Shown: piece by piece, positions 1 to 7,803 of the stretch
Position numbering within the stretch: the stretch's first letter is position 1
Layout of the letters: each line of letters opens with the position of its first letter
Source: Blautia wexlerae DSM 19850
GTDB lineage: Bacteria; Bacillota; Clostridia; Lachnospirales; Lachnospiraceae
NCBI RefSeq assembly: GCF_025148125.1
Contig: NZ_CP102267.1
Coordinates: 1-30,000 of the forward strand
Direction of reading: 5' to 3'
DNA length: 30,000 bases
The notes under the pieces: generated by a model
Databases searched by the model: none
Told to the model about the DNA's origin: nothing
Seen by the model: the letters and a program-made list of their open reading frames with translations, nothing else
Program-made: the position numbers and the translations under genes

Positions 1-1356
1 ATGAACAAAGTTGTGGAAAAATGGGACGAAATCCTGCAAATCGTCAAGACAGAACATGATCTGTCCGACGTTTCTTTTAATACCTGGCTAAAACCACTTA
101 CTGTTTACGAAGTAGTTGACAATGTTGTCACTATTATCGTGCCTTCAGAGCAGGTAGGTCTCAATTATATAAGTAAAAAATATAAACTTCCACTTCAGGT
201 AACGATCAGTGAAGTTACCGGAATGGAAAACTGTGACATCAATTTCATATTGCCGGAAGATGTTCCAAAAAAAGAGGAAGTTTCTCCAAAAGCGCAGTCT
301 CAGGACGCACGCTGCGAGGAAGCTCATTTGAATCCAAAATACACTTTTGATACCTTTGTAGTCGGAAGCAATAATAAATTTGCCCAGGCAGCAGCTCTTG
401 CAGTTGCCGAATCCCCGGGTGATACCTACAATCCGCTCTTTATCTATGGCGGTGCAGGTCTGGGAAAAACTCATCTGATGCATTCTATTGCTCATTTCAT
501 TATTGATCATGATGAAAACAGCAAAGTACTTTACGTTACCAGTGAAGAGTTTACCAACGAACTGATCGAAACAATCCGTAATGGAAATAACTCGGCAATG
601 ACCAAGTTTCGTGAAAAATACAGAAACATTGATGTTCTTCTTGTCGATGATATTCAGTTTATTATAGGAAAGGAATCTACACAGGAAGAATTTTTCCATA
701 CCTTTAACAGCCTGCACAGTGCCAAAAAACAGATTATTATTTCGTCAGATAAACCTCCAAAAGATATGGAAATCCTGGAAGAACGTTTCCGTTCACGATT
801 TGAATGGGGCCTGATCGCAGATATCACACTGCCGGATTACGAAACCCGAATGGCAATTCTTCATAAGAAGGAAGAAATGGATGGATATGATATTAACGAG
901 GAAGTAATCAAATACATTGCAAACAATATTAAATCCAATATCCGCGAACTGGAAGGCGCGATCAACAAGGTGATGGCTTTTGCCAAACTTGAAAAAAAGG
1001 AAGTTACACTTGAACTTGCCGAACAGGCGTTAAAAGACATTATTTCCCCTGATGAAAAGAAAGTCATCACGCCGGATTATATTATTTCCATGGTTGCTGA
1101 ACATTTTGATGTTACAGTGGATGACCTTTGTGGAAATAAGCGTAACTCCAAAATTGTAACCCCCCGCCAGATTGCCATGTATTTATGCAGAGAAATCATC
1201 TCAACTCCGCTGAAATCTATCGGAAAATGTCTTGGAAATCGTGATCATACTACCATTATGCACGGTATCGACAAAATTGAAAAAGAAATCAACAACGATG
1301 AAAACCTTAAAAACACCATTGAAACTTTAAAGAAAAAAATTAATCCACAGGGATGA
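1..1356 (+). CDS. dnaA: Chromosomal replication initiator protein DnaA
   Basis: This 451-residue AAA+ ATPase binds DnaA boxes at oriC, melts the origin and loads the replicative helicase. Seen in sequence: an N-terminal domain I, a Lys/Glu-rich linker around residues 85-110, the Walker A motif GGAGLGKT at 150-157, Walker B with the acidic pair D216-D217 (LLVDDIQF), an ERFRSRF arginine-finger segment, and a C-terminal DNA-binding domain IV carrying the DnaA signature DHTTIMHG from residue 415. The length matches the usual 440-460 residues. The ATG is the first base of the window, so its promoter lies at the other end of the replicon. It is followed directly by the origin and then dnaN, the standard Firmicute arrangement. 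The family is certain. Confidence 0.99.
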   Translation: MNKVVEKWDEILQIVKTEHDLSDVSFNTWLKPLTVYEVVDNVVTIIVPSEQVGLNYISKKYKLPLQVTISEVTGMENCDINFILPEDVPKKEEVSPKAQSQDARCEEAHLNPKYTFDTFVVGSNNKFAQAAALAVAESPGDTYNPLFIYGGAGLGKTHLMHSIAHFIIDHDENSKVLYVTSEEFTNELIETIRNGNNSAMTKFREKYRNIDVLLVDDIQFIIGKESTQEEFFHTFNSLHSAKKQIIISSDKPPKDMEILEERFRSRFEWGLIADITLPDYETRMAILHKKEEMDGYDINEEVIKYIANNIKSNIRELEGAINKVMAFAKLEKKEVTLELAEQALKDIISPDEKKVITPDYIISMVAEHFDVTVDDLCGNKRNSKIVTPRQIAMYLCREIISTPLKSIGKCLGNRDHTTIMHGIDKIEKEINNDENLKNTIETLKKKINPQG

Positions 1357-1376
1357 GGATAACTGACTGTATAACA

Positions 1377-1464
1377 TGTGTATAAGATGTTGATTGAATG
1401 TGTATAAGTGTGTATAACTTTTCGCCACTTTTTGGGCGCTTCGGTTATACACAAGTTATACACA
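1377..1464. promoter_or_regulatory. Opposed DnaA-box cluster
   Basis: Three TGTGTATAA boxes (1377-1385, 1399-1407, 1409-1417) face two TTATACACA boxes (1445-1453, 1456-1464) across a 27-bp centre containing a CGCC/GGCG inverted repeat. All five are identical and have A at the fifth position, where the classical consensus TTATCCACA has C. The pairs at 1399/1409 and 1445/1456 start 10 and 11 bp apart, about one helical turn, which would place bound DnaA molecules on the same face. Confidence 0.88.
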
Positions 1465-1577
1465 TACTTTAAGCACACCTTTACACGAAGTTATCCATAT
1501 CCGAACTCCTTGAAAAATCAACCTTCAATGGAGTTTTTCACATATTCACATCCCCTACGGCGGAGACGACGAATTCC

Positions 1578-1600
1578 TTTTATATATTTATCTATAAAAA
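1578..1600. other. Probable DNA unwinding element
   Basis: This is an uninterrupted A/T tract of about 23 bp immediately after a GC-richer segment (1551-1577) and two weak DnaA-box-like sites (1534-1550), just before dnaN. Its composition and position fit the unwinding element of a Firmicute origin. I could not recognise a convincing run of DnaA-trio triplets beside it. Confidence 0.6.
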
Positions 1601-1634
1601 ACCACATCACCCAAGAAAGGAAGTTATACACATT

Positions 1635-2750
1635 ATGAAAATCATTTGCCAGAAAATCAACTTGCTCAAAAGTGTAAACATCTCACTGAAAGCAGTTCCC
1701 TCTAAAACAACAATGCCAATTCTGGAATGTATTCTGATTGATGCTACTACAAACCAGATCAAATTTACTACTAATGATATGGAACTCGGTATAGAAACAA
1801 TTGTTGATGGAATCATTGAAGAAAAAGGAATCATTGCGCTGGATGCAAAAATTTTCTATGAAATCATTCGTCGACTGCCAGACAATACGGTAACTATTAA
1901 AACAGATGAGAAACTTACTGCCACCATTACCTGTGAGAAAGCAAAATTCACGATACCTGGTAAATCCGGAGAAGATTTTGCATATCTCCCACTGATTGAG
2001 AAAGAAGAAAGTCTTACTATCTCTCAATTCACATTAAAAGAGATGATTAGACAGACTATTTTCTCAATTGCCTCCAATGAAACCAATAAGCTGATGACCG
2101 GTGAACTTTTTGAAATCAAAAATAACTACCTGAAAATAGTATCTCTCGATGGACATCGTATTGCGATCAGACGTATGGAACTGAAAAAAGATTATGCAGA
2201 CCGCAAAGTGGTGGTACCTGGCAAAACACTTAATGAGATCAGTAAGATTTTATCTGGTGAAATTGATGATATTGTAAATATTTATTTCTCAAAAAATCAT
2301 ATTTTATTTGAGTTTGACCAGACTATTGTTGTTTCCAGATTAATCGATGGAGAATATTTCCGTATTGATCAGATGCTTTCCAGCGATTACGAAACCAAAA
2401 TTAAAATTAATAAAAAAGAATTTCTGGACTGTATCGACAGAGCCACTCTGTTGGTAAGAGAGGGAGAAAAGAAACCGATCATTATTGAAATTACAGATAA
2501 TTCTATGGAATTACGTATTGATTCTGCAATGGGTTCCATGAATGAAAATATTGATATTGATAAAGAGGGCAAAGATATCCTTATTGGCTTTAATCCAAGA
2601 TTTCTGATCGATGCACTCAAAGTAATCGATGATGAAACAATCAGTATCTACCTCGTAAATCCAAAAGCACCATGTTTTATCAGGGATGACGAGGAAAATT
2701 ACACATATTTGATTCTGCCTGTAAATATCAACCAGAATCAGGCAAGATAG
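1635..2750 (+). CDS. dnaN: DNA polymerase III beta subunit (sliding clamp)
   Basis: This 371-residue ring-forming processivity clamp tethers DNA polymerase III and many repair proteins to DNA. The protein shows the three-fold beta-clamp layout (repeats of roughly 120 residues) with typical segments: an N-terminal KINLLKSVNISLKAVPSKTTMPILE, an FTIPGKSGEDFAYLP block near residue 105, and the C-terminal YLILPVNIN region that forms part of the peptide-binding pocket. The length matches the family. The start ATG at 1635 has the ribosome site AGAAAGGAAG at 1614-1623. A perfect DnaA box (1624-1632) sits exactly between that site and the start codon, so DnaA binding could affect dnaN expression. The gene heads the dnaN-yaaA-recF row, with only 7 bp to the next gene. 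Confidence 0.98.
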   Translation: MKIICQKINLLKSVNISLKAVPSKTTMPILECILIDATTNQIKFTTNDMELGIETIVDGIIEEKGIIALDAKIFYEIIRRLPDNTVTIKTDEKLTATITCEKAKFTIPGKSGEDFAYLPLIEKEESLTISQFTLKEMIRQTIFSIASNETNKLMTGELFEIKNNYLKIVSLDGHRIAIRRMELKKDYADRKVVVPGKTLNEISKILSGEIDDIVNIYFSKNHILFEFDQTIVVSRLIDGEYFRIDQMLSSDYETKIKINKKEFLDCIDRATLLVREGEKKPIIIEITDNSMELRIDSAMGSMNENIDIDKEGKDILIGFNPRFLIDALKVIDDETISIYLVNPKAPCFIRDDEENYTYLILPVNINQNQAR

Positions 2751-2757
2751 GGAGTAA

Positions 2758-2973
2758 ATGAAAATGGAAGAAATTAAAATCAGAGATGAATTTATAAAAC
2801 TGGGGCAGTTACTGAAACTTGCAGATATGGTTCAGGACGGGGTTGAAGCGAAATATGTGATCACTGACGGACTGGTAAAAGTAAACGGAGAGGTAGATGA
2901 CCGTCGTGGCCGAAAGGTTTATGAAGGTGACATCGTTTCTTATGATGGAAAAGAAATTAAAGTGATCAGGTGA
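2758..2973 (+). CDS. yaaA: S4-domain RNA-binding protein (YaaA/RlbA type)
   Basis: This 71-residue protein consists almost wholly of one S4-like fold. The segment FIKLGQLLKLADMVQDGVEA, followed by VTDGLVKVNGEVDDRRGRKV, is the classic S4 RNA-binding pattern. Small S4 proteins of this type sit between dnaN and recF in most Firmicutes; a precise role is not established (RNA or ribosome binding is presumed). The start is ATG 2758 behind GGGAG (2750-2754); a second in-frame ATG at 2764 is possible. The stop is 4 bp before recF, so the two genes are almost certainly co-transcribed and probably translationally coupled. Confidence 0.93.
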   Translation: MKMEEIKIRDEFIKLGQLLKLADMVQDGVEAKYVITDGLVKVNGEVDDRRGRKVYEGDIVSYDGKEIKVIR

Positions 2974-2977
2974 ATAA

Positions 2978-4063
2978 ATGTATATTGAATCTGTTCAGTT
3001 AAAAAATTTCAGAAATTATGATTCTCTGGAACTCGATCTGGCACAGGGGACGAATATATTTTACGGCAATAACGCTCAGGGAAAGACCAATATCCTGGAG
3101 GCACTTTATCTTTGCGGAACTACAAAATCGCATAAAGGAAGCAGAGATAAGGATATGATTCAGTTTGGAAAGGATGAATCTCATATCAGGATGATGGTAA
3201 AAAGAGATGAGCTTTCCTACAGGATTGATATGCATCTTAAAAAGAATAAAGCAAAAGGCGTTGCGATCAATGGTCTTCCTATCCGGAAGGCCAGTGAGCT
3301 TTTCGGAGTAGTTAATCTGGTGTTTTTTTCTCCTGAGGATCTGAATATTATAAAAAATGGTCCGGGTGAGAGAAGGAGATTTCTTGATCTGGAACTGTGC
3401 CAGTTAGACAAAATATATCTTACAGATCTGGCTTCATATAACCATATTGTAAATCAGAGAAATAAATTGCTGAAGGATCTCAGTGTTCAGCCTTCACTTA
3501 AAGATACACTGGATATCTGGGATATACAGATGGCTGAATATGGACGGAAGATCATTGACAAGCGCAGTGAATTTATTAAAGAACTAAATGAAACGGTTCG
3601 AAAAATACATGGTAATCTTACAGGGGGATTGGAAGAACTGAACGTTATTTATGAACCGGACTGTACAGCAGAGAAACTGGAAAGTACCATTTGTGCCAAC
3701 AGAGAAAGAGATATGAGGATGAGACTGACATCCGCAGGCCCACACAGAGATGACCTGTGTGTAATGGCAAATGGGATTGATATCAGGAAATACGGTTCTC
3801 AGGGACAGCAGAGGACAGCGGCACTTTCACTTAAATTATCAGAAATATATATAGTAAAGAGAAAAATAAAAGACACACCGGTTCTGCTTTTGGATGATGT
3901 TCTGTCCGAGCTGGACAGCAGCAGGCAGAATTATCTTCTGGACAGTATCAGTGATATCCAGACATTGATAACATGTACAGGGCTGGATGATTTTATCAGT
4001 CATCAGTTTCAGATAAATAAGGTATTTCAGGTAGTTCAGGGAACGGTATCACAGCCTGTGTAA
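2978..4063 (+). CDS. recF: DNA replication and repair protein RecF
   Basis: This 361-residue SMC-like ATPase helps load RecA at single-stranded gaps together with RecO and RecR. Seen: the N-terminal YIESVQLKNFRNYDSLEL start typical of RecF, Walker A GNNAQGKT at residues 30-37, the EDLNIIKNGPGERRRFLD segment, and near the C-terminus the ABC signature-like GSQGQQRT followed by Walker B LLLDDVLSELD. The length is normal. It ends the dnaA-dnaN-yaaA-recF row. The next gene has its own promoter in the 61-bp gap, and the gyrase genes that often follow recF are not here but at 24374-28892. Confidence 0.98.
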   Translation: MYIESVQLKNFRNYDSLELDLAQGTNIFYGNNAQGKTNILEALYLCGTTKSHKGSRDKDMIQFGKDESHIRMMVKRDELSYRIDMHLKKNKAKGVAINGLPIRKASELFGVVNLVFFSPEDLNIIKNGPGERRRFLDLELCQLDKIYLTDLASYNHIVNQRNKLLKDLSVQPSLKDTLDIWDIQMAEYGRKIIDKRSEFIKELNETVRKIHGNLTGGLEELNVIYEPDCTAEKLESTICANRERDMRMRLTSAGPHRDDLCVMANGIDIRKYGSQGQQRTAALSLKLSEIYIVKRKIKDTPVLLLDDVLSELDSSRQNYLLDSISDIQTLITCTGLDDFISHQFQINKVFQVVQGTVSQPV

Positions 4064-4077
4064 GAAGAAACAATCTT

Positions 4078-4106
4078 TTGACAAGGGTACGGGCTTATGA
4101 TACACT
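4078..4106 (+). promoter_or_regulatory. Probable sigma-A promoter for the TPR/AAA+ gene
   Basis: A perfect -35 TTGACA (4078-4083) is separated by 17 bp from TACACT (4101-4106), which is preceded by an extended -10 TG (4098-4099). It lies between recF and the next gene, predicting a leader of only about 10-25 nt. Confidence 0.7.
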
Positions 4107-4124
4107 GAGCGTAATTATGGAAAG

Positions 4125-6491
4125 TTGGTGAATGCATTGGATAAAGAAGAATTTCGGATAAAACTTGAAGAGATTAATAAGCTGGTTCAGGACAAAGATT
4201 ATAAAGGTGCCATGAACATTGTAGACAGCATAGACTGGAGACGCGTCAAAAATGTCCGCACCTTATGTGTTGTCGGTGAAATATATGCAGCAAACGGAAG
4301 ATATGAGGACAGTAAGGAGATTTTCCTTCTTGCATATCATAAGGCATCTATTGGAAAAAATATTCTTTACCGTCTGATTGAGATCTCTCTGCGAATGGAT
4401 GATATCAATGAAGCAGAAGAATTTTTTGAAGAGTATAAGCAGGTGGCTTCGAATGACAGTACACAATATATTCTGCAGTACAAGATTGCAAGGGCAAAAA
4501 ATTCTTCATTAAATGAGCAGATCAGAATCCTGGAAGAGTATAAAGAACAGGAATTTACAGAGAAATGGTCATATGAACTGGCAGCCCTGTATTACAAAGC
4601 AGGAGAAAAACAGAAATGTCTGGATTTATGCAATGAAATCATTCTCTGGTTCAGTGAAGGCAAATATGTTATGAAAGCCTATGATCTTAAAATGAGAATG
4701 GGTGAGCTGACAGGTGCTGAGAAAGCAAAATTTGAGAAACAGTTTGTTCCGAAACTTCTTACACCAGAGCAGGCGAAAGAACTGGAGAAGAAAAAAACGG
4801 AAACAGAAGTAAAAGCGCAGGAAGAGCCTGAAGCTGAAGAAGTGGAAGAAACGACAGAAAACAATGAGCCGGAAGTTCAGATCAGCATGGAAGGCATTCA
4901 GGAAAAGATTTCAAAGGGGATCAGGGATGTCTTTGGAGGTAAGACTCAGGAAGAGAAAGAAGAGTTTCCGGAAGAATCCATGGATATGGTTAACGAGGCC
5001 GGTATCACCAGGGAAGATGAGATTCCGGAAGAAATCATAAAGAGTGATGCGTCACAGAAAGAACCTGAAAATGTTCCGGAATTGGAGGCAGAACCTGAAA
5101 AACCGGGGGCAGAACCCATGGCTGCAATTAAGATGCCTGAATTAAATATTCCGGCATCCATGAAAAATATGGAACTGAGCAAACCGCCGAAAGTTGAGGA
5201 AGTTGCTGAGACGAAACTGAATATGGATTCTTTTGATCTGGAAGGGAAAGAGTTGAATCTGGAGGATACGATCCTTGCTGCTGCCAGTGCGCAGGGAATT
5301 GAGATTCCGAAGGAAGAAGAGTCAAAAACAGAAGAAGTACAGGAAGAAAGTTCAGAAACTGATGTTGATGATAAAGAAATAAAAGCCCATGATATTTCAG
5401 AGGAACTGGAAGAACCGGATTTCCTCAGCGGAGATATACAAGATATAAAGGTTGCTGATCCAAAGCCGGATGAAGAACCGAAAAAGGAAATACCGGTGCA
5501 GCCGGAAATAGAAGAAGCTGAAGAAGAAGATGAGGTTACAGAAGAAGATCTTAGAAGAGCTGAAGAGGAATTTCTCCATGGACCGATGGGGAATACAGAT
5601 CTGAATCCGGAAGATGATACAGAGGGAACGGAAGAAGCCCAACCCCTGACAGAAGAAGAGGAGCTGGAACGTTTTATAGAATCTATCCAGCCGGAAAATG
5701 GGGCAGATCCAAGGGATATCGTACCAAGAGAAAAAGAACTTACAGATGATGAGAAGCAGTTATTTACATATTTTGTAAAGGTTCCGGGTATGAAAGAGCA
5801 GCTTGTGGATACTTTATATGATGTACAGATGGCTGCAGCAGACAAGACTTCTAAAACTGGAAATATTATTGTGATGGGCGGTAAGGAATGCGGAAAGACC
5901 AGACTGATCTCAGGCCTGATTCCGGCAATCTGTAAAGAACTGAATCTGGAAGCGTCAAAAGTAGCATATGTTTTTGCAGATCAGATCAACGGAAAAAATA
6001 TTTATAAGATTTTTTCAAAGCTGGCAGGTGGCTTTCTTGTGATCGAAAATGCAAATCAGCTGACACCGGAAACAGTAGAGATGCTTGACAAAGCCATGGA
6101 AGTTAATACAGACGGACTTACAGTAATCGTGGAAGATGAGAAGATTGGTATGCGAAAACTGATTGCCAGATATCCGAAATTCGCAAAGAAGTTTACTTCA
6201 ATGATCAATATTCCTGTGTTTACCAATGATGAACTTGTCAATTTTGCAAGGGTTTATACAAAAGAGAATGGTTATGCTATTGATCAGATGGGAATGCTTG
6301 CGCTGTATAATCTGATTGGAATTAACCAGAAAGAGGATTCTCCTATGAATGTTGGCGCAGTAAAAGAACTGATAGATGCTGCGATTGCAAAATCACAGGG
6401 AGGAATCCGTAAATTTAAACGAAATGTATCTAAGAAACGTATAGACAGAGATGGATATATTGTTCTGTACGAGAAAGATTTTACTAAATAA
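4125..6491 (+). CDS. Uncharacterised protein: helical-repeat N-terminus, acidic linker, degenerate AAA+ C-terminus
   Basis: This is a 788-residue protein of unknown role, probably cytoplasmic (no signal peptide or membrane segment). Residues 1-200 are helical and TPR-like (for example VGEIYAANGRYEDSKEIFLLAY and YELAALYYKAGEKQKCLDLC). About residues 215-550 are a low-complexity Glu/Pro-rich acidic linker. Residues 560-788 resemble the CbbX/SpoVK group of AAA+ ATPases: Walker A GGKECGKT (585-592), a Walker B-like GGFLVIENANQL with E641-N642 instead of Asp-Glu, a sensor-like GLTVIVEDE, and YPKFAKKF (K688-K689) where the family has an arginine finger. It probably binds nucleotide without hydrolysing it (inference). 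The start is uncertain: TTG 4125, GTG 4128 or TTG 4137 (behind GGTGA at 4127-4131). It sits between recF and rsmA, abutting the latter. Confidence 0.85.
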   Translation: MVNALDKEEFRIKLEEINKLVQDKDYKGAMNIVDSIDWRRVKNVRTLCVVGEIYAANGRYEDSKEIFLLAYHKASIGKNILYRLIEISLRMDDINEAEEFFEEYKQVASNDSTQYILQYKIARAKNSSLNEQIRILEEYKEQEFTEKWSYELAALYYKAGEKQKCLDLCNEIILWFSEGKYVMKAYDLKMRMGELTGAEKAKFEKQFVPKLLTPEQAKELEKKKTETEVKAQEEPEAEEVEETTENNEPEVQISMEGIQEKISKGIRDVFGGKTQEEKEEFPEESMDMVNEAGITREDEIPEEIIKSDASQKEPENVPELEAEPEKPGAEPMAAIKMPELNIPASMKNMELSKPPKVEEVAETKLNMDSFDLEGKELNLEDTILAAASAQGIEIPKEEESKTEEVQEESSETDVDDKEIKAHDISEELEEPDFLSGDIQDIKVADPKPDEEPKKEIPVQPEIEEAEEEDEVTEEDLRRAEEEFLHGPMGNTDLNPEDDTEGTEEAQPLTEEEELERFIESIQPENGADPRDIVPREKELTDDEKQLFTYFVKVPGMKEQLVDTLYDVQMAAADKTSKTGNIIVMGGKECGKTRLISGLIPAICKELNLEASKVAYVFADQINGKNIYKIFSKLAGGFLVIENANQLTPETVEMLDKAMEVNTDGLTVIVEDEKIGMRKLIARYPKFAKKFTSMINIPVFTNDELVNFARVYTKENGYAIDQMGMLALYNLIGINQKEDSPMNVGAVKELIDAAIAKSQGGIRKFKRNVSKKRIDRDGYIVLYEKDFTK

Positions 6492-6538
6492 TGCGTATTT
6501 GTACAGTTACAGGTAATAAAGAAAAAGGAGTAAAGATT

Positions 6539-7411
6539 ATGCCCAGACCGTATCTAGGAGATCCAAAGTATACCATAGAAGTGCTTCAGAAGTATAATTT
6601 TGCATTCCAGAAAAGGTTTGGTCAGAACTTTCTGATCGATACTCATGTTCTGGATAAGATTATAGATTCTGCACAGATCACAAAGGATGATTTTGTATTG
6701 GAGATTGGACCGGGAATCGGAACCATGACACAGTATCTGGCTGAAGCAGCAAGGGAAGTGGCAGCAGTTGAGATTGATAAAACACTGCTTCCTATTCTGG
6801 ACGACACTCTGAAAGATTGGGATAATGTGACAGTCATCAACAACGACATCCTCAAAGTAGACATCCGCCAGCTTGCACTGGAAAAAAATCAGGGGCGTCC
6901 GATCAAGGTTGTTGCCAATCTGCCATATTACATTACTACCCCGATCATCATGGGATTGTTTGAGAATCAGGTTCCTGTTGATTCTATTACTATTATGGTA
7001 CAGAAAGAAGTTGCGGACAGAATGCAGGTAGGACCCGGAACAAAAGATTACGGGGCGCTTTCACTGGCTGTGCAATATTATGCGAAACCAAAGATCGTGG
7101 CAAATGTACCGCCCAACTGTTTTATGCCAAGACCTAAAGTGGGAAGTGCGGTGATCAGACTGGAACGATATGAAAAACCGCCGGTTGAGGTAAAGAATGA
7201 GAAGCTGATGTTTCGTATTATCAGAGCATCTTTTAACCAGAGAAGGAAGACACTGGTGAATGGTCTGAAGAATTCACAGGAGATACCATTTTCTAAAGAA
7301 CAGATTGAGCAGGCGTTGGGGATGTGTGGACTTTCCCTGAGTGTCAGAGGAGAAGCACTGACACTGGCACAGTTTGCACAGCTGGCAAATGCATTTACAG
7401 AAATTTCATAA
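6539..7411 (+). CDS. rsmA: 16S rRNA dimethyladenosine transferase RsmA (KsgA)
   Basis: This enzyme dimethylates two adjacent adenines in the 3'-terminal hairpin of 16S rRNA (A1518/A1519 in E. coli) using SAM, acting late in 30S assembly. Seen: FGQNFLID near the N-terminus, the SAM-binding motif EIGPGIGTMTQ, and the catalytic NLPYYITTP (the N-L-P-F/Y signature of N6-adenine methyltransferases), followed by the PPNCFMPRPKVGSAV block typical of KsgA. I chose ATG 6539 because AAGGAG (6525-6530) lies 8 bp upstream, giving 290 residues. An in-frame ATG at 6491 overlaps the previous stop codon but has no good ribosome site and would add 16 atypical residues. It is followed by an intrinsic terminator. 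Confidence 0.97.
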   Translation: MPRPYLGDPKYTIEVLQKYNFAFQKRFGQNFLIDTHVLDKIIDSAQITKDDFVLEIGPGIGTMTQYLAEAAREVAAVEIDKTLLPILDDTLKDWDNVTVINNDILKVDIRQLALEKNQGRPIKVVANLPYYITTPIIMGLFENQVPVDSITIMVQKEVADRMQVGPGTKDYGALSLAVQYYAKPKIVANVPPNCFMPRPKVGSAVIRLERYEKPPVEVKNEKLMFRIIRASFNQRRKTLVNGLKNSQEIPFSKEQIEQALGMCGLSLSVRGEALTLAQFAQLANAFTEIS

Positions 7412-7421
7412 AAAGATAAAT

Positions 7422-7458
7422 ATAAAAAGCATCCGGTGGCTAAGCGGATGCTTTTTAT
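7422..7458 (+). terminator. Intrinsic terminator after rsmA
   Basis: A stem formed by 7422-7435 and 7445-7458 (core AAAGCATCCG / CGGATGCTTT) encloses a 9-nt loop and runs into a T-rich tail. It begins about 10 bp after the rsmA stop. Confidence 0.9.
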
Positions 7459-7498
7459 ATTACGTTCAAATTTATTTTTTAAAAGGAAGGAGAGTTAA

Positions 7499-7525
7499 TT
7501 GCCTCTTCCGGCAATCAACATATGA
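7499..7525 (+). CDS. Possible 8-codon mini-ORF (leader peptide candidate)
   Basis: The strongest ribosome site in this gap, AAGGAAGGAG (7483-7492), is followed about 6 bp later by a TTG codon that opens an 8-codon frame (LPLPAINI in plain translation). Its TGA (7523-7525) overlaps the ATG (7522-7524) of the next small ORF as ATGA. This geometry is typical of translational coupling, but a frame this short can arise by chance. Confidence 0.25.
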   Translation: MPLPAINI

Positions 7526-7701
7526 AAAAGAAATTTTATAAAAATAACGTTGGCTTTATTATTTTTATGGCTTTAGTATATCCTGCAATTATGAGAAAAT
7601 CGTGTTTAAGATGTGAAAAAAATTTGAACAAATGTCGAAGGAATTATGAAGAGAGAAATTGGGATATTTATTTTACAGAAGGCATAAGATTTCTGATATA
7701 A
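7522..7701 (+). CDS. Possible 59-residue small membrane protein with CxxC
   Basis: A 59-codon ORF from ATG 7522 to TAA 7699-7701. I recognise no family. Visible features are a lysine-rich start (MKKKFYKNN), one hydrophobic stretch (VGFIIFMALVYPAIM, residues 10-24) long enough for a membrane segment, and then a basic tail with three cysteines, C28, C31 and C38 (CLRCEKNLNKC). Basic-hydrophobic-basic small proteins are common in Firmicutes. The start has no strong ribosome site of its own, but the upstream mini-ORF (7499-7525) could couple to it; an ATT start at 7498 in the same frame would use the AAGGAAGGAG site directly. Its 3' end overlaps the promoter of the next gene. It may simply be chance coding. 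Confidence 0.35.
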   Translation: MKKKFYKNNVGFIIFMALVYPAIMRKSCLRCEKNLNKCRRNYEERNWDIYFTEGIRFLI

Positions 7702-7702
7702 T
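7672..7702 (+). promoter_or_regulatory. Probable promoter for the secreted-protein gene
   Basis: TTTACA (7672-7677) lies 19 bp upstream of a perfect TATAAT (7697-7702) with extended -10 TG at 7694-7695. It overlaps the end of the 59-codon ORF and implies a leader of roughly 95 nt before the ATG at 7804. Confidence 0.65.
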
Positions 7703-7803
7703 GAGCCGGTAAATGAAAATGCCTGTTCATTGTCTGTAATCTGCTGACAGTGAAAAGACAGAGACTTATTATTGACTGGCAAAAGTATGGAGGTAATTAA
7801 ATC

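Larger units (their letters stand above)
1357..1634. other. oriC: Chromosomal replication origin (oriC), dnaA-dnaN intergenic region
   Basis: The 278-bp gap between dnaA and dnaN holds six perfect copies of TTATACACA: three on the minus strand (1377-1385, 1399-1407, 1409-1417) and three on the plus strand (1445-1453, 1456-1464, 1624-1632). There is also a near-match TTATCCATA at 1491-1499 and weaker TTTTTCACA and ATATTCACA at 1534-1550. Between the opposed clusters is a short CGCC/GGCG hairpin (1423-1438). An AT-only tract follows at 1578-1600. Clustered boxes, an AT-rich unwinding segment and the dnaA-dnaN location are the hallmarks of a Firmicute oriC. The function is inferred from this context. 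Confidence 0.93.

Noticed and set aside
1551..1577. Triplet pattern GGCGGAGACGACGAA as a DnaA-trio element
   Set aside because: It does not follow the CTA-type triplet run known from B. subtilis; only the AT-rich segment after it is convincing.
4946..5845. 299-codon serine-rich open frame on the minus strand
   Set aside because: It is antisense to the Glu-rich linker of the 788-residue protein. GAA/GAG repeats read in reverse give TTC/CTC/TCT codons, which explains the Ser/Phe richness. No ribosome site or domain is seen.
6491..6538. Upstream start for rsmA at ATG 6491
   Set aside because: No ribosome site, and the extra 16 residues do not resemble KsgA N-termini; AAGGAG clearly serves ATG 6539.
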